A stretch of 9,187 nt of DNA, taken from DATEPR01 sp036502345 (GTDB taxonomy: Bacteria; Actinomycetota; Actinomycetes; Mycobacteriales; Pseudonocardiaceae). A program made the position numbers and the translations under genes. The stretch spans positions 1-9,187 of the forward strand of contig DASXYT010000146.1 of the NCBI GenBank assembly GCA_036502345.1, written 5' to 3'. Under the pieces are notes generated by a model. The model searched no databases and was not told the DNA's origin. It saw only the letters and a list, made by a program, of their open reading frames with translations. Positions within the stretch are counted from its first letter, which is position 1. Every line of letters begins with the position of its first letter. Below, one piece after another: positions 1 through 5,568 of this stretch.

Positions 1-621
1 GAGGAAACGATCGTCAGCAACGTCCTCCAGCCCGAGTTGGAGTCAGCAGGCTGGCTAGTGACCTGGTCCATCCTGCGAACCAAGCGCCCAGCCGGCGGGC
101 CGGCGCACCGCGGTGGTGTTACGAGTTGGGCGAAGCTGGAGCGGGAGATCAAGCTGCTCCTGCGAGACACCAGCCTTGACGTGCTCAGCACGGTGATCGA
201 CTACTACGCGTTCCCGCAGGACGCGCCCGGTATGGGCACCCGGCCGACTGGCGATCCCCGACAGCGGGTCGAACACGTCGAACAAGCTCTGGCCTCGGCG
301 ATCGGTGACCGCCGGTTCGTGTCACATCTCACGCTGCACGAAGCGGAGAGCTGGGTGTTCGCGGCAGCCGAACAGCTCGGTGAGTGGTATGGCGATCCGG
401 AGCTGGCGGCCCGGCTGCTGGCCGACTCCGCGCAGGTAGGCGGCCCGGAGCTGGTCAACGACAGCCCGGCCACGGCGCCGTCGAAACGGCTGTGCCGGTA
501 CCGCCCTGACTACGTGAAGACGCTGGACGGGCCGGTCGCCGTCGCTGAGCTGGGATTGCCCCGGTTGCGGGCCGAGTGCCCCCATCTGGACCGCTGGCTG
601 GCCGGACTTTTCGGCATGTGA
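1..621 (+). CDS. DUF4276 family protein, 5'-truncated by the window edge
   Basis: The reading frame is open from the first base to the TGA at 619-621, giving 206 visible residues, so the true start lies upstream. A TTG at 37 is a possible but unconvincing internal start, because family-like sequence precedes it. The visible start (EETIVSNVLQPEL) fits the region just after the N-terminal EGxTE motif of DUF4276 proteins. Further signatures are a motif like D-Y-Y-x-F-P followed by PGMG near residues 67-77, and LHEAESWVF near 113-121, corresponding to the family's 'HEFEALLF' block. From family knowledge, DUF4276 proteins are related to TOPRIM-type folds with acidic metal-binding residues and are often encoded beside an AAA/ABC-like ATPase in loci resembling anti-phage systems. 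That partner would be upstream, outside the window. The exact biochemical activity is not established. The family call is fairly secure; a defence role is inference. Confidence 0.8.
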   Translation, partial: EETIVSNVLQPELESAGWLVTWSILRTKRPAGGPAHRGGVTSWAKLEREIKLLLRDTSLDVLSTVIDYYAFPQDAPGMGTRPTGDPRQRVEHVEQALASAIGDRRFVSHLTLHEAESWVFAAAEQLGEWYGDPELAARLLADSAQVGGPELVNDSPATAPSKRLCRYRPDYVKTLDGPVAVAELGLPRLRAECPHLDRWLAGLFGM

Positions 622-658
622 CCGGAGTAACATTGACGGCCACGCGGCACGTGGACGG

Positions 659-678
659 GTGGCCGCCCGATCGGCCGC
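659..678 (+). terminator. GC-rich hairpin between the DUF4276 and slipin genes
   Basis: The arms GTGGCCG and CGGCCGC can form a 7-bp stem, including one G-U wobble, around the 6-nt loop cccgat. A second, weaker 5-bp stem (CCACG/CGTGG, 640-654) precedes it. There is no U-tract, so this may be a weak or factor-assisted terminator, or simply a by-product of high GC. It lies about 10 nt upstream of the slipin ribosome binding site. Confidence 0.3.
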
Positions 679-699
679 TGTCGGACGCGGGAGCGTGCC

Positions 700-1533
700 A
701 TGCAGGCTTTGATCGACGTCTTGATCGGGCTCGTGGCACTCGGGGCTGTGACGGCCGCTTCGAGTGTGCGCGTGGTCAAGCAGTACGAACGTGGTCTGGT
801 GTTCCGGTTCGGCCGGGTGCACAACGAGCCGCGGGGTCCCGGGCTCACGTCGATCATCCCGGTCGCGGATCGCATGCGGAAAGTGAACATGCAGATCGTC
901 ACGATGCCGGTGCCCGCGCAGGAGGGCATCACCCGGGACAACGTGACGGTCCGGGTGGACGCCGTCGTCTACTTCAACGTGATGGATCCGGTGCTGGCCA
1001 TCGTGAAGGTGCAGGACTACCGGTTCGCGGTGGCCCAGGTGGCGCAGACCTCGCTGCGGTCGATCATCGGCAAGAGCGATCTGGACGACCTGCTGTCCAA
1101 CCGGGAGAAGCTCAACGAGGGACTTGAGCTGATGATCGACAACCCGGCGCTGGAGTGGGGCATCCACATCGACCGGGTGGAGATCAAGGACGTCGCCCTG
1201 CCGGAGACGATGAAGCGCTCGATGTCCCGCCAGGCCGAGGCGGAGCGCGAGCGGCGGGCCCGGGTCATCTCGGCGGACGGCGAGTTGCAGGCGTCCTACA
1301 AGCTCTCGCAGGCCGCCGCGCAGATGGCGGACACCCCGGCCGCGCTGCAGTTGCGCCTGCTGGAGACGGTGGTGCAGGTGGCCGCGGAGAAGAACTCCAC
1401 GCTGGTCCTGCCGTTCCCGGTCGAACTACTGCGATTCCTGGAACGAAGCACCGCGCCGAAGCCGGAACCTCGGCAACCGGAGGAGCCCACCTCTCCGCAG
1501 TCAGACGGACACAACACGCCAAGGTTGCCGTGA
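700..1533 (+). CDS. Slipin/stomatin-like SPFH (band 7) membrane protein
   Basis: This 277-residue protein starts at ATG 700, with GGGAG at 689-693 as a well-spaced ribosome binding site. Residues 1-21 form a short hydrophobic anchor. They are followed by VKQYERGLVFRFGR and GPGL, the standard entry into a band 7 domain, which runs to about residue 190. The TRDNVTVRVDAVVYF stretch (about 87-101) and the RSIIGKSDLDDLLSNRE stretch (about 121-137) are typical of slipins. A charged helical segment (about 168-215, rich in R/E/A) fits the oligomerising coiled coil. The last 30 or so residues are Pro/Glu/Ser-rich and probably disordered. From family knowledge, slipins form membrane-bound oligomeric assemblies, often paired with an NfeD protein. 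No NfeD gene is visible here. Its substrate or partner is unknown. It follows the DUF4276 gene by 78 bp, but the hairpin between them makes one operon uncertain. Confidence 0.93.
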   Translation: MQALIDVLIGLVALGAVTAASSVRVVKQYERGLVFRFGRVHNEPRGPGLTSIIPVADRMRKVNMQIVTMPVPAQEGITRDNVTVRVDAVVYFNVMDPVLAIVKVQDYRFAVAQVAQTSLRSIIGKSDLDDLLSNREKLNEGLELMIDNPALEWGIHIDRVEIKDVALPETMKRSMSRQAEAERERRARVISADGELQASYKLSQAAAQMADTPAALQLRLLETVVQVAAEKNSTLVLPFPVELLRFLERSTAPKPEPRQPEEPTSPQSDGHNTPRLP

Positions 1534-1551
1534 GATAACGCACAGATAACG
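1533..1551 (+). repeat. Tandem AGATAACG direct repeat, 11-bp period
   Basis: AGATAACG occurs at 1533-1540 and 1544-1551. One copy starts on the last base of the slipin stop codon. The 11-bp period places both copies on the same helix face. They lie upstream of the small zinc-ribbon gene, so a regulator-binding site is possible; chance is not excluded. Confidence 0.3.
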
Positions 1552-1583
1552 GATCGGTACTTGCGGAGACGACCCCCGGTCGG

Positions 1584-1781
1584 GTGATGCTGGGGGACGT
1601 GGGTAAACACCGGCATCAGAAGGAGCGGACCGGACGGTCCTGGTTGTTCGGCCGCCGCCAGGAGCGGGACAGCCTGTTCGAGCGCAGCTTCCGTGCGTGC
1701 GACGGCTGTGGCCAGGACGTCTACGTGTTGGCGCAGGACTGTCGCGAGTGCGGCACGGCGGTGGAGCTAGTCGCTGTGTGA
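1584..1781 (+). CDS. Small zinc-ribbon protein (FmdB-like size and cysteine layout)
   Basis: A 65-residue ORF starts at GTG 1584, with an ATG immediately after at 1587 and a GTG at 1599 as alternatives. None has a convincing ribosome binding site; GGGGG at 1592-1596 is too close to 1599. The N-terminal half is basic (KHRHQKERTG, FGRRQER). The C-terminal half carries CDGCG (C39, C42) and CRECG (C53, C56), a four-cysteine zinc-ribbon pattern. The frame ends at TGA 1779-1781. From family knowledge, such proteins bind one structural zinc and often act as accessory or nucleic-acid-associated factors, but nothing shows the partner here. It lies 50 bp downstream of the slipin stop and may be co-transcribed with it. 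The paired CxxCG motifs are the main reason to call it real. Confidence 0.6.
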   Translation: MMLGDVGKHRHQKERTGRSWLFGRRQERDSLFERSFRACDGCGQDVYVLAQDCRECGTAVELVAV

Positions 1782-1867
1782 CCGCGCTCATGGCCCGTAC
1801 CTGGGGCTGTTGCGCCATACTGCTCGGTAACTTGACCGGCACGCGTGTGTGACGAATGGGAGCAGCC

Positions 1868-3061
1868 ATGGCCCGCCTCGCCCAGACCGCCGGACTCACC
1901 GACGTCCAGCGGGAGATCCTGGCCACCGTCCACGACTTCGTGGACAAGGAGATCATCCCGAACGCCCAGGCGCTCGAACACGCCGACGAGTACCCGAGCG
2001 ACATCGTCGAGGGCATGAAGGACATGGGCCTGTTCGGCCTGACCATCCCCGAGGAGTACGGCGGACTCGGCGAGTCGCTGCTCACCTACGCGCTGGTCGT
2101 CGAGCAGATCGCGCGCGGCTGGATGAGCGTGTCCGGCGTGATCAACACGCACTTCATCGTCGCGCACATGATCAAGCAGCACGGCACCGACGAGCAGAAG
2201 GCGTACTACCTGCCGAAGATGGCCACCGGCGAGGTGCGCGGCTCGTTCTCCATGTCCGAGCCCGATCTCGGCTCCGACGTGGCGGCGATCAAGACTCGCG
2301 CGAAGCGCGACGGTGCCGACTACGTCATCGACGGCGCGAAGATGTGGCTCACCAACGGTGGCAGCTCGAACCTGATCGCACTGCTGGCCCGCACCGACGA
2401 GGGCGCCGAGAAGCCGCACCAGAACCTGACGGCGTTCCTGGTCGAGAAGCCGACCGGCTTCGGTGAGGTCGCACCCGGCCTGACCATTCCCGGCAAGATC
2501 GACAAAATGGGCTACAAGGGTGTCGACACCACGGAAGCCGTGTTCGCCGACTACCGGCTCAGTGGCGACAGCGTGCTGGGTGCCGCGCCGGGCAAGGGTT
2601 TCGCGTTCATGATGGACGGCATCGAGGTCGGCAGGGTCAACGTCGCGGCCCGCGCGTGCGGGATCTCCATCCGTGCCTTCGAACTGGCCGTCGAGTACGC
2701 GCAGCAGCGCCGCACCTTCGGCAAGCCGATCGCCGAGCACCAGGCCATCGCGTTCAAGCTGGCCGAGATGGCGACCAAGGTGGAGGCCGCGCACCTGATG
2801 ATGGTGAACGCGGCCCGGCTGAAGGATTCCGGCACCCGCAACGACGTCGAGGCCGGCATGGCGAAGCTGATCGCCAGTGAGTACTGCGCCGAGGTCACCC
2901 AGGACGCGTTCCGTATCCACGGTGGCTACGGCTACTCGAAGGAGTACGAGATCGAGCGCCTGATGCGGGAGGCGCCGTTCCTGCTGATCGGCGAGGGCAC
3001 CAGCGAGATCCAGAAGACGATCATCAGCCGGGGCCTGCTGCGCGAGTACAAGTCCCGCTGA
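1868..3061 (+). CDS. Acyl-CoA dehydrogenase (FAD-dependent)
   Basis: This full-length 397-residue enzyme would catalyse alpha,beta-dehydrogenation of an acyl-CoA thioester, passing electrons to electron-transfer flavoprotein. ATG 1868 is preferred to ATG 1856 because GGGAG at 1858-1862 gives a proper ribosome binding site for 1868. Residues 10-125 form the N-terminal helical domain. SMSEPDLGSD (128-137) is the conserved FAD-contact segment of the middle beta domain. RRTFGKPIAEHQAI (281-294) and the DAFRIHGGYGYS block (346-357) are the C-terminal flavin-binding signatures. In GEGTSEIQ, Glu376 occupies the usual catalytic base position of the short/medium-chain type. The substrate chain cannot be told from sequence alone; short or branched chains are plausible by analogy with FadE proteins of actinobacterial branched-chain amino-acid catabolism. 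It appears monocistronic, with an 86-bp gap upstream and a hairpin downstream. Confidence 0.95.
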   Translation: MARLAQTAGLTDVQREILATVHDFVDKEIIPNAQALEHADEYPSDIVEGMKDMGLFGLTIPEEYGGLGESLLTYALVVEQIARGWMSVSGVINTHFIVAHMIKQHGTDEQKAYYLPKMATGEVRGSFSMSEPDLGSDVAAIKTRAKRDGADYVIDGAKMWLTNGGSSNLIALLARTDEGAEKPHQNLTAFLVEKPTGFGEVAPGLTIPGKIDKMGYKGVDTTEAVFADYRLSGDSVLGAAPGKGFAFMMDGIEVGRVNVAARACGISIRAFELAVEYAQQRRTFGKPIAEHQAIAFKLAEMATKVEAAHLMMVNAARLKDSGTRNDVEAGMAKLIASEYCAEVTQDAFRIHGGYGYSKEYEIERLMREAPFLLIGEGTSEIQKTIISRGLLREYKSR

Positions 3062-3068
3062 GCCGCCG

Positions 3069-3087
3069 GCCGTCCACTGCGGACGGT
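3069..3087 (+). terminator. Hairpin after the acyl-CoA dehydrogenase gene
   Basis: CCGTCC (3070-3075) and GGACGG (3081-3086) pair around the 5-nt loop actgc, and a G-U pair can extend the stem to 7. It begins 8 nt after the stop codon and is followed by a T/G-rich stretch (tctgtgtcc) rather than a clear T-tract. Position and symmetry suggest an intrinsic-like terminator of the kind common in actinobacteria. Confidence 0.5.
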
Positions 3088-3124
3088 CTGTGTCCGGTCG
3101 GCTGCGGGATGCCGACGGGTGCCG

Positions 3125-3130
3125 TACGCT
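3125..3130 (+). promoter_or_regulatory. Possible -10 element (TACGCT) for the stress-protein gene
   Basis: TACGCT matches the actinobacterial TAnnnT -10 pattern and lies in the 138-bp gap before the YflT-like gene. It would give a leader of about 60-70 nt. No good -35 sequence sits at the right distance, so this rests on the -10 alone. Confidence 0.25.
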
Positions 3131-3199
3131 TGTCCTCTTGAACACCCGCCAGTGATGCTGTCGGGCGTTGTGGCCTGTGGATATCCCGTTGGGGTGATG

Positions 3200-3727
3200 A
3201 TGGTGACCAGCTCGTTCTCCGGTGCCAGGGGGTCTCGTGCCGGTGTGCCGAGGCTGCCCACCCGCCCGACGGGGTGGCCCGTCGGCTCCTACGACAACTA
3301 CGAGGAAGCGCAGCGCGCTGTCGACCATCTCGCGGACAACGACTTCCCGGTCGAGGAAGTCACCATCGTGGGCGTCGACCTGATGCTGGTGGAGCGCGTC
3401 ACGGGTCGGCTGAGCTGGGGCAGGGTGCTGGGCACCGGTGCCGCGTCCGGCGCGTGGTTCGGCTTGTTCGTCGGCCTGCTGCTGAGCTTCTTCGACACCC
3501 GGAGCGGCCCGTTCTACCCGATCCTCGTCGGTCTGGTGGCCGGCGTGCTGTTCGGCCTGATCTTCGCGGCCGCGGGTTACGCGACGTCCAGGGGCCGCCG
3601 TGACTTCCAGTCGGCGAGCCAGCTGGTGGCCGGCCGGTACGACGTGCTCTGCCAGCCGCGCAACGCCGAAAAGGCCCGGGATCTGATCGCCAAACTGGCG
3701 ATGCGGCCACAACCCGGCCAACTCTGA
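3200..3727 (+). CDS. General stress protein-like membrane protein (YflT-type N-terminus)
   Basis: The protein has about 175 residues. The start region is a run of four adjacent in-frame codons, GTG-ATG-ATG-GTG (3194, 3197, 3200, 3203), behind GGGG at 3191-3194. I chose ATG 3200, but GTG 3203 is equally well spaced. Residues 1-28 are a flexible Pro/Arg/Gly-rich leader. Residues 29-65 (GSYDNYEEAQRAVDHLADNDFPVEEVTIVG) match the YflT/general stress protein 17M-type domain. Two Gly-rich hydrophobic segments follow (about 75-97 and 104-127), forming a hairpin across the membrane, then a short C-terminal domain (about 134-168) ending in a small helix. From family knowledge, such proteins are associated with general stress responses and their molecular role is unknown. 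The gene is convergent with the HTH gene at 3740, with only 12 bp between stop codons. Confidence 0.85.
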   Translation: MVTSSFSGARGSRAGVPRLPTRPTGWPVGSYDNYEEAQRAVDHLADNDFPVEEVTIVGVDLMLVERVTGRLSWGRVLGTGAASGAWFGLFVGLLLSFFDTRSGPFYPILVGLVAGVLFGLIFAAAGYATSRGRRDFQSASQLVAGRYDVLCQPRNAEKARDLIAKLAMRPQPGQL

Positions 3728-3739
3728 CCCGCTTTGGTG

Positions 3740-4243
3740 CTACGCGATTCGTGACTTCGGCGGCCGGCCGGACCTGCGCTCCCAGATCGATGCGAACCAC
3801 TGGATGGCGTCCACGGTCCACAGCGGCCCGATCGCCACATGGGCGATCGGGGCAGGGAATCGTGGATGTTGTTTCGACAACTGATGCACTCGCTGACGAC
3901 TGACACCCAGGAGGTCGGCGGCATCGGCCGCGCTTGCCAGCGCGGGGACGGACGGTGCCAAGGCGTCCGCTTCGGCTTGCTCGCTGGTCATCACCCTGAC
4001 GCCGACCATGTAGGCGCGAACATCGATCTCGGCGGCCCACTTCGCGCCGAGCTGGACCAGTTCTTCGGCCGCCTGGAGCGGGTCTCCGGCGCGGGTGTCC
4101 AACAGCGTGCAACCGCCGCCGCCCCGACGGGCGACCGTCACGTTCTCCAGATCGCCGAGGTCGGAGAGTGCATCGAGCTGGCTCGCCGTCAACGCGGACT
4201 CGGTGTCGAACTCAACCGAGATCGCCCATTCAGTCGTGCCCAC
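3740..4243 (-). CDS. HTH DNA-binding protein, second gene of a HicA-like/HTH pair
   Basis: This 167-residue protein starts at GTG 4243, directly behind an excellent ribosome binding site (AAGGAGG, about 6 nt upstream). The longer open frame to 4402 lacks such a site and would overlap the upstream gene deeply. Residues 1-90 look like a small alpha/beta domain (TEWAISVEFD, then LTASQLDALSDL, then the glycine run RRGGGGC at 39-45, then VRVMTSEQAEADA). Residues 100-125 (ALASAADAADLLGVSRQRVHQL) are a clear helix-turn-helix of the MerR/excisionase-like type, followed by RFPAPIAHVAIGPLWTVDAI, a wing-like stretch, and a basic tail. This architecture is widespread in actinobacteria as a small DNA-binding protein. 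It overlaps the upstream small gene by 14 nt, which implies translational coupling. The probable job is binding its own promoter and perhaps the upstream product, as an antitoxin would; that is inference. Confidence 0.85.
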   Translation of the reverse strand: MGTTEWAISVEFDTESALTASQLDALSDLGDLENVTVARRGGGGCTLLDTRAGDPLQAAEELVQLGAKWAAEIDVRAYMVGVRVMTSEQAEADALAPSVPALASAADAADLLGVSRQRVHQLSKQHPRFPAPIAHVAIGPLWTVDAIQWFASIWERRSGRPPKSRIA

Positions 4244-4499
4244 TGTTCTCCTCCTTCGCGATCCGGCGGCGATCCGCGCGCTGTTCGGCCCGGCTCGGGG
4301 CCGGCCAGGGCAGGCCATATCGTCTGGTCGCAGTGACGACATCGAGTAACCGCCGCCGAGGATTGCTCGGAGTGGCCGGGTATCGGACGACGTATTCGCC
4401 ATCGGGTGCGAAGAAGCGCCGATAGCCGTTGTTGTCGATCTCCACCCGCCATCCTTGACTCTCCGCCCAGCGGATCAGCTTGTCGATGTCCTCCGCCAT
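4230..4499 (-). CDS. Small HicA-fold-like protein, putative toxin-like partner
   Basis: This 89-residue protein starts at ATG 4499, preceded by AAAGG about 6 nt upstream. The predicted order is helix (IDKLIRWAESQG, 5-16), strands (WRVEID, YRRFFAPDG, YVVRYPATPS), helix (RRRLLDVVTATRRYGL, 48-63), then a charged tail. That order and the TPS motif (43-45) resemble the double-stranded-RNA-binding fold of HicA-type mRNA interferases and of actinobacterial proteins carrying 'TPSDxR'. In HicA the catalytic histidine lies in a GSH or GH motif on the first strand; here that place reads NGYRRF (24-29), so Tyr or Arg replaces it. It is first in a two-gene unit with the HTH protein, with a 14-nt overlap, and has its own promoter and repeat boxes. 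It could be a diverged toxin, an inactive nucleic-acid-binding protein, or an unrelated small fold. The family call is by pattern only. Confidence 0.75.
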   Translation of the reverse strand: MAEDIDKLIRWAESQGWRVEIDNNGYRRFFAPDGEYVVRYPATPSNPRRRLLDVVTATRRYGLPWPAPSRAEQRADRRRIAKEENSGHD

Positions 4500-4510
4500 G
4501 GTGCGCCTTT

Positions 4511-4530
4511 CTCTTGCTATCTGTCAAGAG
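4511..4530 (-). promoter_or_regulatory. Inverted repeat CTCTTG-N8-CAAGAG, candidate autoregulatory operator
   Basis: Perfect 6-bp arms at 4511-4516 and 4525-4530 are separated by 8 bp. The promoter-distal arm overlaps the candidate -10 of the HicA-like/HTH operon, and the site ends about 12 bp before its start codon. Binding here would block transcription initiation. The HTH protein of the same operon is the natural candidate ligand. Confidence 0.5.
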
Positions 4531-4558
4531 TAAGACAAGGGGATACAGCGTCAAGAGT
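4523..4558 (-). promoter_or_regulatory. Promoter of the HicA-like/HTH operon with two ACTCTTGAC boxes
   Basis: On the minus strand, ACTCTTGAC occurs twice, at 4558-4550 and 4531-4523, 27 bp apart. The first copy contributes TTGACG (4554-4549), a strong -35. Sixteen bases later comes TACTCT (4532-4527), a TAnnnT -10 formed by the second copy. The transcript would start near 4520, about 20 nt before ATG 4499. Both core promoter elements are thus part of the repeat, as expected for an operon whose own DNA-binding protein represses it. Confidence 0.55.
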
Positions 4559-4592
4559 TTCGCCAGGTGATCACACGAAGGTGCGCTGCCCC

Positions 4593-4598
4593 TACCAT
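4593..4598 (+). promoter_or_regulatory. Candidate -10 (TACCAT) for a leaderless transcript of the membrane-protein gene
   Basis: TACCAT fits TAnnnT and is followed 7 nt later by the in-frame ATG at 4606, so transcription could start on the A of that codon. Leaderless mRNAs are common in actinobacteria. The -35 region (about 4569-4575) is a poor match. Confidence 0.3.
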
Positions 4599-4605
4599 GC
4601 TGGCA

Positions 4606-5568
4606 ATGGGGTTACCGAAGTTCGGCTGGGGTGGCGGCAACGACTGGAAAGTCGTGGTGGATGCCCGGCGGCGCAGGGCCTGTGCCGATCTGGCCACACT
4701 GGCCGCCGATGATCCCGCCCGCACGGCTGTGGCCGACGCCCTGGCCACCGTGACCGAGATCCTGGAGGGCGGCAATCCGCTGCTGGGCCGATTACCGGCC
4801 TGGTGGAGCGGTTGGCGGGTGGAGCGGTCCTGGCGTGCGCTGCACGAGGCCGAGGCCCAGTTGACCGCCGCCGATCCGGCGTTGCCCGCCCGGCTGCCGG
4901 CCGTCCGTGGCCAGGTCGAGCTCACCCTCCCGGCGACCGACTCGCGGCGGATCGCGCTGGACCGGCTCGCGGCGGAGCAGGGCGTCGCCGGTGTCCGGGC
5001 CGTCGTGCTGGATGCCGTGCGCGCCACGCTGGACGTGTCCGACGAGTCGCACGCCGCCGCGAGAGCGTTGCGCAACAAGCTGTTCGTCGGTGCCGCCGTG
5101 TTGTTCGGGCTGAACACGCTGCTCGGCGTCATCGGCTTCATACGACCAGGTTTCCTGCCGATGTGTGTCGATCAGGTCGGCTCGTCGAGCCGGCTCGCGT
5201 GTGCGACCGGGAGCACGGCACCGTCGCCTGCCGACGTGTGGCTGACCCAGGTGATGGGCGCGACCGGAGCGATGGTGTCCACGGTCGTCCTGCTGATCCG
5301 GCGCAGGCCGAGCCTCACGCCGTACGTCATGATCGGCTACCAGGCCGTGATCAAGGTGGTGCTCGGCGCGTCGCTGGCCGTCATCGGAGTGCTGGTGCTC
5401 GGTGCGGGTCTCGGCGAAGGGCTGATCGGGCTACGCAACCAGGCCGCGGTGCTGGTCGCCGCCGTCGTGTTCGGCTACACCCAGCAGTTGGGCACCCGGC
5501 TGCTGGACAACTACGCCGACAAGCTGCTGGACGACGTCCGGCCGCTGCCGAAGTCGGAGTCGGCCTGA
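4606..5568 (+). CDS. Membrane protein of unknown function, soluble N-terminus and four C-terminal helices
   Basis: I do not recognise a named family. With ATG 4606 it has 320 residues; ATG 4597 and GTG 4567 are in-frame alternatives, and no candidate has a convincing ribosome binding site. I chose 4606 because of the -10-like TACCAT 7 nt upstream. Residues 1-155 are soluble and mostly helical, rich in Arg/Ala/Leu/Glu (DARRRRACADLATLAADD; WWSGWRVERSWRALHEAEAQL at about 66-86). Four hydrophobic segments follow at about 158-178, 212-231, 243-268 and 278-292. The loop between the first two holds two cysteines (187, 199) that could form a disulfide outside the membrane. The C-terminal stretch GYTQQLGTRLLDNYADKLL is amphipathic and cytoplasmic by prediction. 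It diverges from the HicA-like/HTH operon and converges on the DUF397 gene. Function is open; a link to either regulator pair is speculation. Confidence 0.8.
   Translation: MGLPKFGWGGGNDWKVVVDARRRRACADLATLAADDPARTAVADALATVTEILEGGNPLLGRLPAWWSGWRVERSWRALHEAEAQLTAADPALPARLPAVRGQVELTLPATDSRRIALDRLAAEQGVAGVRAVVLDAVRATLDVSDESHAAARALRNKLFVGAAVLFGLNTLLGVIGFIRPGFLPMCVDQVGSSSRLACATGSTAPSPADVWLTQVMGATGAMVSTVVLLIRRRPSLTPYVMIGYQAVIKVVLGASLAVIGVLVLGAGLGEGLIGLRNQAAVLVAAVVFGYTQQLGTRLLDNYADKLLDDVRPLPKSESA

Noticed and set aside
1570..1582. Short hairpin CGACC-ccc-GGTCG before the zinc-ribbon gene
   Set aside because: The stem is only 5 bp with a 3-nt loop and no T-tract, expected by chance in DNA this GC-rich.
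1721..3721. A 666-codon open frame on the minus strand
   Set aside because: It lies opposite the acyl-CoA dehydrogenase and stress-protein genes, has low-complexity His/Arg/Gly/Val-rich composition and no recognisable domain. It is a high-GC antisense shadow.
3839..4336. A 165-codon plus-strand open frame opposite the HTH gene
   Set aside because: The minus strand has a strong ribosome binding site and a clear HTH; the plus frame has no motif or proper start context.
4244..4402. N-terminal extension of the HTH gene to position 4402
   Set aside because: It would overlap the HicA-like gene by more than 170 nt in another frame, and the extension lacks domain character. GTG 4243 has an AAGGAGG site at ideal spacing.
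4522..4527. A perfect TTGACA -35 box on the minus strand
   Set aside because: A -10 at the correct spacing would fall on the start codon of the HicA-like gene and reads GCACCA. The box is better explained as part of the repeated operator unit.
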